Below, one piece after another: positions 11,201 to 23,200 of a DNA stretch of 64,000 nt (the first letter of the stretch is position 1; each line of letters starts with the position of its first letter). This stretch comes from Echinarachnius parma. Its lineage: Eukaryota; Echinodermata; Echinoidea; Clypeasteroida; Echinarachniidae. The position numbers and the translations under genes were made by a program. The DNA lies in assembly GCA_037951105.1 (NCBI GenBank), contig JBAMJV010005517.1, positions 62,001-126,000 of the forward strand, given 5' to 3'. Below the pieces are notes generated by a model, which saw nothing but the letters and a program-made list of their open reading frames with translations, searched no databases and was not told the DNA's origin.

Positions 11201-14200
11201 TGGGCGTGGGAGCGGGATGGTGATGGGATTACGCGACGACGGTCTTTTTAGCCACTCTTTAAAGCTTGAGAGTGGGGTGGGTTACAGAAGTGTGCTCATG
11301 ATTGACAGACTAAGAGAGTGATATGCACTCAACCGGCATGCAAACGAAATCCTAGTTAGATTCTCTCATTTACTCAATTGGCCTTCTACCAAGAATCTAA
11401 TAAAGTCTTTCATTTTCACTATGTTTTGAGAGTAATGGATGTAATATTCTCAATTTCTAGCACGTTACCCTAGTTTAAGAAAGGCAAGCGATGCAGTTTC
11501 TTGAGAGTTATTTGATCCGTGAAAGTATTGCCTTGCCTCTGAGATTTTCTTAACACTATGATATGCAGTCATGAATGCTATAAAATGATCTCATTTATTC
11601 ATTGATTTATTCTTGCTTATGGAAATGTAATACTCGTACTGAACTCTTTCAGTCAAACCCATTTATATTTAAATGCCAGAATGTTGCTAACATTGTGCAA
11701 CGTATTACTGTATTCAATTCTATTCTCCTATACTTAGCTCATCAACAATATTTGTTATGAATTGAAACCTTCATGAAATTGTATGTCTTCTAAATCTATA
11801 ATTAGTCCTGAAATATAAATTATACCTGTCATAGAAACTTGATATAACCATTGGAGACAATTTGATGTTTGTGTCTGTTGTGCAATTAAACAATTAAACC
11901 AAACATTCAACAAACAAAGACATCATATTGTGTCTCTCGTTTATTCTCTCCAGGGCCATCACATCGAGGTTCAGCTCGCTGGAAACGCAATCACAAGGAC
12001 CAAGTTTGACTGCCATTGGTTCGACCAGAGCAGAGTGGTAAACACCCCTCCCGGTGAAAGAAACTTCCATGTGTTCTACCAGATGCTGGCTGGACTGACA
12101 GACGAAGAAAGAGGTAACAGTCTTTAAAACTATCTATATGAAAATCATTATCCAAGTTTTATAGTATGTAGTTGTTGAGAATTTTGTATGTGGGGTAGAT
12201 TTATGTTTTAGTCTGTTTAGTGTAGAGTGTTCAATACCCTTCCTGGTGAAAAGTATTTCCATGTATTCTATCAGATGCTGGCTGGTTTAAAGGGACATTC
12301 CCTCTTTACCAAAAATTTCAAAATGCTTCAAATTTGGTACAGATCTGTATAATACTTGTATTATGCTGCGTATGAAATTTCATAGCCGTAGATGCCATCA
12401 TTCATAGCGATCACTGCTGTTGCGCAGATCTCTCTCGTTGTGCAGATCTCTCTTGTTGGTGGCGCTATCTATTATGGGTGGTTGGGCATCACATTCATAC
12501 CACATATAATATCAACAGCGAACATAGAGGGAGCTAGACAGATTATTGTGAGGTTCGGTTATTAAACCGTCGTCCAACATTTTATTAATCTATAGGTAAT
12601 AACAAAAATCATAAAATTCATAACTCCACCAAAATACATTGTCAAGTCCTAATCTTTTCAGAATAAATTTTAAAAATCATGATCTATAAATTTTGAGGTT
12701 AATATGGCAACTTATATTTTTAAAATTATTTTTGGCTTGCAAAAGAGGGAATGCCCCTTTAAGAAATGAAGATAGAGGTAACAGTGTTTTTAATAGCAAT
12801 CTATACCAGCTAGTGAAGGGATTAATCAAATCAAGTTTTATTTTGAAAATAGATTGTTGAGAATTCAACTTATATGAAGTTGATAACTGCTTTGGTTTGT
12901 TTAGAGTTAAGTGATACAAAAAACCCTCCTGGTAAAAGAACATCCTTGTATTCTACCAGATGATGTGCGGGTTGACATAACAAGAAGAGGTAACCTGTAA
13001 AGAAAAGAAATGCAGTTAAAAAATACCTAATGTCCCTAAGCACCATCATCCGTGTGTCACCATGTAATTCGCATGGAGGAACATGCTTGCACATACTAAA
13101 TATTATATGATCTGTCTTCTGAGACTGACAGAGGTATTATTGAATGGTATTCAGTCCTTATATAATCTACCTTATTTCCCCGATGGCTTAACATTTGCAA
13201 ATCTATTACCCATCAGAATTTACCTCGGGGGAAAAAAAGAGTAAAGTTAATAGCTTAATTACAAATAAAATGATTGATTCAGTAGATCCTGAAACAAGCA
13301 GTAGGGACCCACAAACTTCTTCAACCATGCCCATGTATATAATTAGTTTCTCTTTATGGAGAACCAAGGATCACTGACTCCGTCATCACTTTCATCATGG
13401 AAAAATAAAAATTGAACCAAGTGCAATTGCTTTGACAAATAATATCTATTTCACTATGTTTTGTAAGCAAAATAAATGTGAGGGGAAAAAAGGTTGCCCC
13501 AACATGAATCATCATAGCGGAAATTCATTTGCAGTTGATATCATGCATCTTTCTGACTACTCATGTCTAAATTATGCACAAATATCAATTAAAAACTACA
13601 TATGTATAAATGTATTCATCTTTCATAAATATCGTGCAGCCAAGCTTCATCTCCTCGGAAGCTTTATTTCCATGGTTACTGCAAACAGAATCTTGCTTTC
13701 CAAGATTATTGAGGAAATTCATTTGCAGTGGATATCATGCATTTTTCTACTTGATGAAAATTTACTAGTCAAGTCTAAATAGTGCACAAATATCAATTAA
13801 ACATGAATTGGTTTTCATCTCTTATATCTGTTGTGCAGCCAAGCTTCATCTCGATGGAAGCTTTGTTTCCATGGTTACGGCATGCAGAATCATGCTTCCC
13901 CAGAGGAATCTAAGGAAGTTTATTTGCAGCAGTTAACGTCTTTAATTCTACTTGAAGGAAATTTATCTAAAGCACAAATATCAATTGAACTCTGTATAGC
14001 CTAATGGCTTCGGAATCATGTATGGGGTTGTACACTCAGATTAGGCTATTACTTTGTATAATCTTTATTAAACTAAATTTTATTTAAATCTCATTGAATA
14101 TTCCGATTATATATAATAACTACATGTATGTTCATCTTTTAAATATCCCGCATGCAGCCAAGCTTCATTTCCAAGGTTATGGCATACTGAATCTAGAGTA

Positions 14201-17200
14201 CTGAGGAGATATATTTGCAGTACGGGTTATCATCTCACTTCTTGGTGGAAATTTACTAGTCGAGTATAACAAAAATTGTGCATACATATCAATTAAACAT
14301 TATAAAAGTGTTCATCTTTTATATTTATCTTGCAGCCAAGCTTCATTTCCATGGATACTGCATACAGAATCTTGTTTTACTTGCAGTGTTTATCTTTCTT
14401 CTGCATGGAAGTTGACTTGTCAAGTCTAATTTGTGCACAAATATATGAAGTAAGAATGATAAATTTATCTACATGTATCTTTGTTTTATTTATTGTGCAG
14501 CCAAGCTTCATCTCCATGGTTACGGCACACAGAATCTTGTGTACCTGAAGCAACGAGGCAACTCTGAGAATGTGGAGACGGACAAAGAGAAGTTTAATGC
14601 TCTCAGGGTGAGCTTTTAATTCCTCTTTTCTTTGAATTCAAAAGACATAATCTACATTATAGTTCGTTAAAAATTGTTATTCTGTTTATTTCTATCAAAT
14701 TTTGTGATATTTTAACCTTAATATTAGCGTTAAAAATGGCTTCATAAAATTCATTGTTAGCATTTATTTCCTATCAAGTGCATTGCAGTTTGATATTTTC
14801 TGAACATTAATATCATCTTGAAACAAATAAATTTAAATCATTCTAGCAGAAATTACTTCTTATTACCAGCCATTCAATTTATCTGTTCTTATTCGTGCAG
14901 TACTTGGAAACCACCTTGTACATATAAGCTGTTGCTATGATGGGCAAGCCATAGTGAAGTTTTCAGGTTGTTAGGAACTATCCCTAAAGAGAAGATATGC
15001 AAACAATCTGGATATGTATAATGAAAGTAATCAATCATTGGCAATGATTGATGTTGACTTCAGGTTTTCGGGAACGACCTTTAATTAAAAGATATGCACA
15101 CAATTTGAATGAGGTACATGTATGTCAGCAAATAATCATGGGCAGTTATTGATGTTGATTTCATGCATTTACTCCTTCTCTTTCGTGTTTTTCTTTCCAG
15201 AGTGCGTTATCTGCTCTGGGCATCGAGTTCTCTGACGTGATGCGAGTGTTGGCGGCCATCTTGCTTCTGGGCAACGTCCAGTTTGTGGAGGACGGAGGCT
15301 ATGAACTGGATATCAAGGGAAGCTGTGGTAAGACGAATTTCACTTTCCTTTTTGTTTTTAGAATATGACAATTAAGATAAATTTGTGTATTTATTACAAT
15401 GCATAGATAGATGGAAATGGAATATGACAATTAAGATTAATTTGTTTGAATTTACTACAACTCGTAGATAGATTTATGTTTTGTTCATGTGAAGTTGTTG
15501 ATTTTAATATATCTTTGTGTAAAATTGCATATAAAGTAACACATTTCCATATTTGGAAAATTAAATGAACTTTAAGTTTTACTGTTACTGATGTTCAGTA
15601 AAGCATTTATTGATGTTATAAAAGGGAACCATATTGAGAGTCTCATGTTCATAAGTTCATAGAATATATGATGATCTCCACCTTAAATTTGATGTATGAA
15701 ATTTTGTGTCCTTTAGAAATCAAAGCTGTGGCGTCTCTGCTAGGAGTCTCTGGAGTATCTCTGTATCGGGCACTAACAACCAAGACACACAGTATGAAGG
15801 GACAGCCTGTCAAGACTCTGTGCAATGCAGACATGGTAAGAAACAGATGATTTCACTTTGGTTCATCCCTAGAACTTATCCAGAAGTTGAATTCTTGTTA
15901 GATTGTTATAGCTTCTGACGAGTGCAAGCATTAAAAGGGGTTTCTGGGAAGTATACCACCATAAACAAGAGCTCTGTAGCTCAGTGATTAGAGGACCGGT
16001 ATAGCAATTTGGAGGTGTCCGGTTCCATTCCAGATGAGTCTACGTGACAACAAAAAAGGCCTTCTATTGTCGCTTTGTAGCTGCCTCTGTCAACATAATT
16101 AACATGAGTAGCAGATTTAAGAAATTAACAAAGGATTGTATTATTATAATTACTACTGTCATCATTCATGATATAGTTATTATTAGGAGTAGTATTATTG
16201 ATTTCATATTATTGTAATGTACTATTATATATATTATATTGTTGTAGGCAAACGAGATGAGAGACACATTGGCCAAGGCCCTCTATTGTCGCACAGTGCT
16301 GGCCATCGTCAAGAGGATAAACAGCATCTTCAAGCAGCCAACGAAGAGCCCACCTTATGTTGCATCATCTGTCAATAGCGAAGATACACAAAGCAGTGGT
16401 AAGCTTTGGATTTAACTTGAAATATTTTTAGTGCCAGTTTAGGACAGACCTTTTTTTTACTGTTTCTTATTTGGTCTGAACCATATTTATTATTCATTTT
16501 AGTTTCATTATAAGTTAAAAGTGTTGTTTTTTAGTTTTGTTGAATAAAAGGAAATTAAATTTTTGATAATTCTTCTCCCAATAAGGCAAACAGTCCTGGG
16601 AAATGTATATTTTATTTAAAAATCTAGCTGGGATTGGTAAAGCTAGGAGAATATAGTAAAAGAGAAAGAAATTAAATTGAAAGAGAACAAATGTAAATGA
16701 GCAGGAAGAGAAAGAGGGGATATGGAAATAGTGATCATGCTTTAGTCATATAAGTACAAATCATTGCATCTACAGTAAACAAAAAAACAATTTAAGTATT
16801 AAGCATAATGAAAAGATAATGTATTTTATTTAAAAAAATAAAGAATACATTTGTTGAAGACACTAACATTACCAAATGCTTTCTACAAAAAATAAGATGC
16901 TAATTTTGAGTACATATTTTCCAATTTCTCTTTTGCCTAGGTGACTCATGCAGCAGACTCAGTGACTCTACGTGCGAGACTGTCAACTCATTGACTGCAG
17001 AGGGCAGCAAACACTCAGAGGGAACTATTCACATCATAGATATGCCTGGCTTCTGCAACTCACAGGTAAAGTGACCTAATGATAAATATGGAACTGGAAA
17101 CCAAAAAAAAAAAAATACATTATATTTTATGTGAGAGATATTTTGTTTAATTAAAAAGTCATAAAAAGTGATCTGTATACTATGATTTTTAAAACTACTT

Positions 17201-20200
17201 GATAAGCAGTGACATTCCAGTGGAGTGATAGTAATTGTCTTTCCATCTTATGATTTATAGTGCAATAAAGTTGGAGCCCTGTGCCGTAACTATGGATCAC
17301 AGCTGCTCCATCTGGTGTAACTACAGGAAGTCTTCAAGACATCCGAGCAGGCCTGCTTGGAGAGGGACTTCAGAGCGTATCCCCCAGTGCTGCCCACCAG
17401 GACAACACTATCTGTAATCACTCTTGTTACTTTAATTTCCTTCTCATGTGTCATAGAGTTGGAGCCCTGTGCCGTAACTGAGAGGTCTTCAAGATGTCAC
17501 AACAAACCTTCTTTGATGAGGGTCTCCATAGGATCATGCCCAGTACTCTGTACCAAGACAAACCTTTATGTACTTAATCTTTTAAATAATTGTATTCCTC
17601 TATTGTATTGCAGTGCAATAGAGTTGAAGCCTTGTGTGGCAACCACGGATCAGAACTGCTTCATCAGGAGTACCTTCAAGAAGTTTTCAAGACATCCCAG
17701 CAAGCCTGTTTGGAGGAGGGACTTCAGAGGGTCACCACAAGTGCTGCCTACCAGGACAATGCTCCTTGTCTCGACATCTGTGCTTCAAAGGTATATGTCT
17801 TCAAAATAATGCAATATATTCTTAATGTGTTTTTTATTGAAGATTTGTCAAGTTACATACATTAAGATTTATTATACATATTTTTTTCGTCTCGTCCTTT
17901 TTGATAATGGAAAACATTTTTTTTATATTCTAAAATTCAAAACATGGGTTTTGTGCAAGTTGTGGATTTGGAGCAATTATCTGTGTGTTATAAATGCAGA
18001 TTTGTAATGATAATGATCCTATATTGCTATTTTCTCATTTGTATTCATAGTATGGGCTATTTTCTACCATTGATGTTATGTGCAACCAGTCGGAGCAACC
18101 ACAGGTCAACAAACTCTTGGAGAAGATGAGCAGACGAAATCACAAGAACAGGTAACCTTTGACCTCTTACCGCATTTTTTGTCTATCCCTTAGATAACAT
18201 TTCATAATTACAAAAATGGAAGATAATGGATGCATGTCTGCATTTTTTGACCAAATCAATATAAACAATAGCGAAATAAATTGTAACAAATCAAATACCA
18301 ACGTTTTTCCCCCACTGTAAACTGGTAACTTTTGATGATATGTGGTCCGGTCATAATGTGGTGATTGAGGTACTAATAGTTCTGTCAAATTTCTTGTTTC
18401 TCTAGTGTATTTGCTGTTGAGCGAGAAAACAAGCATCTCTTCACCATCACCCACACGTCGGGCGAGGTGAGGTACAGCGCAACCGACTTCTTGAAACAGA
18501 GTCGGGATGTGATCACGGACGATGTTCTCTCCATCTTTAGACACAAGGCGTGCAGCTTTGGATTCGCCACCCACCTCTTTGCTTCTGAGCTCAAACTCAT
18601 CCAAGGTATAAAACAAAGAATTGATAGTTATGTTCGGGTTTGAGGGGCAAATTTATGTGTGTAGCATTTGTGTTTATAAAAGCATTCATGAAATGGCAGC
18701 TTATTCTTTCTTAATAATGTGATGCACTCATTCTAAAAACCTGTTCGTATCACATATTTCTGTTTTACGGTTGGAATATCCCAATTTTCAAAAGTTCAGA
18801 CTCATTTGACTTTACATAATATTATTTTATTTACACATATAGGAAACGTTGCCAAGGGTGTTCTCTTCCGCATCTGCCCTCGGCCGCAGACATCCAGCCA
18901 AGGGTCACAGGACTCCAGCATTGGAAGCCTTCCTCTGGACTCACATCAGAGGCTTCAGGAAGTCCTGGACTCTCTGACTGAACAACAGGCACAGTTACAC
19001 TTCATCCATTGTATAAAGGTATGTTAGCAATAATCAAATGGTTGTACATTTTAGGAAAAATATATAAATACATGTATAAAGGGTCGCAGGATTCCAGGAC
19101 AGGAAGCCTTCCTCTGCACTCACACCAGAGACTTCAGGAAGTCATGGACATAATGTTATGATGTTGTATTTCAAGAATTAGCACTTCTCATTCACCACAC
19201 TTTGACAATGGACTCTCTGACAACAACAGGTACATTTACAATTCATCCATTGTATAAAGGTTAGCAATAATCAAATGGTTGTAAATTTTAAGAAATATAT
19301 ATAAAAGATTATATCAGACATCCAGCCAAGGGTCACAGGAAGCCAGAATTGGAAGCCTTCCTCTGGACTCACATCAGAGACTTCAGGAAGTCATGGACTC
19401 TCTGACTGAACAACAGGCACAGTTACACTTAATCCATTGTATAAAGGTATATGTTTTTCAAATGTCAATCTTTTATAGATGAATGACCAAGAGCTGAGTG
19501 GTCAGTATTCTCACTCCACCGTGACAAGGCAGGCTGCTTCCTTCCAGCTGACCGCTACAATCCAACAGTTAACTACGGGGTTTCCTCATTCTCTGTTTGT
19601 AATTCATTTCAATTTTTGACCATAACTTCAATTCTTTTCCTATGTTTATCTGTAGATGAATGATCAAGAGCTGAGTGGTCAGTATTCCCACACCACCGTG
19701 ACAAGGCAGGCTGCTTCCTTCCAGCTGACCGCTGCGATCCAACACCTGACCGAGGGGTTCCCACATTCACTGCCGGCCCAGGAGTTTGTTCAGAGGTACC
19801 GGGTGACTCTTGCTAGGCGCGAGAGGAACCTGCCGCTCAGGGAACAATGTAGGGTGAGTGGAATATTTAAAAAAGAATTCATGTTTGCTGTTTTGATGTT
19901 TTAGTAAAGGTCGTCCCTATGCGTTTTAGAACATTTATGTGCTTCAATAGTTCTAAAGCTACGTGATTACTCAAAGATTTAAAGAAGGGGGTTAGCCCTT
20001 CGCTGCTCCTTTCTGGAGGTGTTGTGGCACGGTCGGGTGTTAAATTAGCCTATAGCCCTCTACATCAAAGGGAAGCTTTGGCTAGTATGCTCCCCTGGGA
20101 GTTGAAATTGGTGCACAAGATAATTGTGCGGGTTTGAACTGTACCTGATGACCAAAGGTAATAATCCGCCTCTGAATAGGGCACCTAGATACTTGGCGCT

Positions 20201-23200
20201 CTATAAATGCTATATATTATTATTATTATTATTATTCTCTAAAAACTGGTTGCCTGGGTAGAAGTAGGTAAATAGTATGACCCATTTTGGGTTTGAACTA
20301 TTAACAGACTTCTAGTTGAGAGACAGATTCAGGGGGGAGGGCGAGTGGGGGTGTGGGTTGGAGTGAGATGCCCTTTCCATAGGAAAAGAGTGTTAACCCA
20401 TTGCTGATGGGAACATTTACTCTATGGGGTTGGTTTGAAAAATCCAGTAGGGAACATGTTATTAAACCCCTTGCATACGGGAACCGAGTGGGCTATGTAC
20501 AAAGTCTATGGGGATTTCATAAACTCGAAGGCAACGGGTTAATCTACACTGTATACCAAGCAAGTAGTAGCTTTTATTTTTGTATCTCAAAACATATTTC
20601 TTATCACGTTCTGATCTATCAGGTGATCTTGGAGCACATCATGAGGAGGTGTGAGCTGATGGAGTCGATGAGCGTCCAGAACAAATGGTGCATCAGCAAG
20701 CACAGGGTTTTCTACAGGTAAGACCAGAGACCCCCATTACAAAGATTTACAATGTGTACATTGATTGCTTGATCACACAGGTCAAGTTTATTTCCTTCTA
20801 TAATGCTGCCATGTTGCACTCTCTGCATACGTGCATGCAGTCTGCATATCAATGTGAAAACAACTTCTGGGCCCCGTTGCAGAAAGAGATACAATCGATT
20901 GTAAGTTGCAATTAATCGTAAGTCAGATCACGTGTTCTAGATGCGCAAATCTGACTTACGATCAATCGTAACGTACAATCAATTGTATCTCTTTCTGCAA
21001 CAGGGCCCAGGACTTATACATAACATGGTTGAAATGCAAGGCCTTTTATAGGCAAAAAATACATTTCATATAAAGAAAGAAGTTTTGTTACTTTGACGAA
21101 AAATTCTTTTGCAACGACATACATGTTAATGTTCCATACTTTTGAAATTCATTTGAAATTTACATTTTTTGGTTTACAATATAACAACAAAATATGGTTA
21201 CTGAATTGTAAATGACCTGACCAATAAAGAAGAAAAAAAAATATATAACAGCAAATTATGTGCAAATTTTGTGCAACACCCTATTAGATAAAATACAATA
21301 TTAAATCATTAAAAATAAATTTTTTCTTATCTCGTTATTTCCAGTGAAGAGACCAGACAGGCACTGGAATCGTCACGCGACAGCCACCGCGATACATCGG
21401 CCCGCTTCCTGCAGTCCAAGGTGCGATGCTGGCTGGCCTGGCGCCACTGGCCCACCGTCGATGACATCGAACCGTACGAAGAACCATTGGTTCACCAGCG
21501 CACCACCAAGATCACCTTCAGCGAGCCTCTGTATGAAAGGTACAATTGGAAGATACATTTAATTACAGTAATTTATTGGTAGGGGCCTCGTGGTAGATAA
21601 TTTGTTTAACTGTAAGGCCAAACTGTTGAAATAAAACGTTAATAAAATAATATTAAAATGAAACTTGTGCACACAACTCTGTTTTGGGATATTCTATAAC
21701 ATAATAATAATAATGATCAAAATAACAACAAGAATATTAATAACAATAATGATAATAATTAATAATTATATTATGTCATTTCAAATAATTTAACCAACCG
21801 TTTGATACAGATGTACACTAATTATTGGAAACAGTGAAATTCACATTTTAAGATGTTAGTCTGTTATTTCTAATGTTTTTAGGGAAATAATTGAAGAAAT
21901 ATATTTCATAAAAGACACGATTAGCTATACACAACTTTGGAGTCCGATATAAATGCAATAATAATAATAATAATATGAACATTTATATAGCGCAGCTACA
22001 ATAAATATATACTCTACTGCCATTAAATAATTATTTAATTATTATGTACATGTATTCCGATTCTTATCATCCAGGATCCATCTCCCGGATATCAGTGACT
22101 GCTGCAGTGAACTGTCAGATACCAGCAGCATCGAACCCAAGAAGGCACGGATACAGCCAAGCAGACCTAAAGATGTCATTAAGGTATGTTGTGCAACTCT
22201 CCCCCATTTGAAATGCAGTGGTTAGAGTTGGTATTGTGGGACCCTGTTTCACAGCAATGATTCCAAATGCAAAAGAAACAATCTTTGTTGCATCAAACTA
22301 AAGAAGGCAAGGATGCGGGCTAGCAGAACTAAAGATGTGATTAAGGTATGTTGTGCAACTCTCCCCCATTTGAAATGTAATAATAAGGGTAGTTTTAATT
22401 GGACCAAGTTTCACAGATATCATCCCAATCACAATTTGTTTCTTTAATCCTGTAAATTAGGCTCAATTTCAAAAATATGATTTAAACACAAAATGAAGAA
22501 ATACAAGCCTTATTGACTAAGCGCCTGTTTCAGATATTGTAGCCTTATATTTTATTAAAGTTATATAAATGTTATATATTAGGACATAGTGTTATTATTA
22601 AATGCTATATAAGGACCTAGCGTTATTATTAAATGTTATATAAGGACCTAGTGTTATTATTAAATGTTATATAATGACATAGTGTTATTATTAGTGCTCT
22701 TGTTTGCTTTTATCTTGTATAGGACACGCCCCCTCCATTGCCTAGCAACCACCCCTCGTCAACAAAGATGGACATGAGCAAGGGGTTTCCTCAGACAAGG
22801 ATCATGAGATGCAACTATTCCCCTGGTAAGTAATAGACAATATCATGTTAACAAACTTGGGGATAAAGACGAGCAAAGACTTCTCTCTGGCAAAAATTGT
22901 GGTCCAGAATTGTTCTGTTTAAAGAATACTAGTATTACAAAATATAGAAACATATTGAAGAAAAGCATTATTTTTCTATTTGTTATGTACTTATGTTTCA
23001 GTTGTTTTTTTGTGTATGTACAAGTAGATAAAGCTTTTCAGACATTATAGAGACACGCAATTATGAAAATATCAACCATTTGATTTTGTATATTCTGTAG
23101 AATACCAAAACTGAAAGGAAAGGAAATATGCACATTTTGTTGATAAAGATGACAAGTATAATGAGTAAAACATAAACATAAACAATATATAAAACGATAT

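Noticed and set aside
15971-16045. Possible tRNA gene
   Set aside because: A- and B-box-like sequences are present, but acceptor and anticodon stems do not pair; best seen as a SINE head.
16941-17065. Myosin class XVIII, XVI, III or XIX
   Set aside because: General motor motifs fit all classes, but the AKLHLHGY, THSMKGQPVKTLC and FGFATHLF segments fit remembered Dachs sequence better, and no PDZ, ankyrin or kinase domain is seen in this part.
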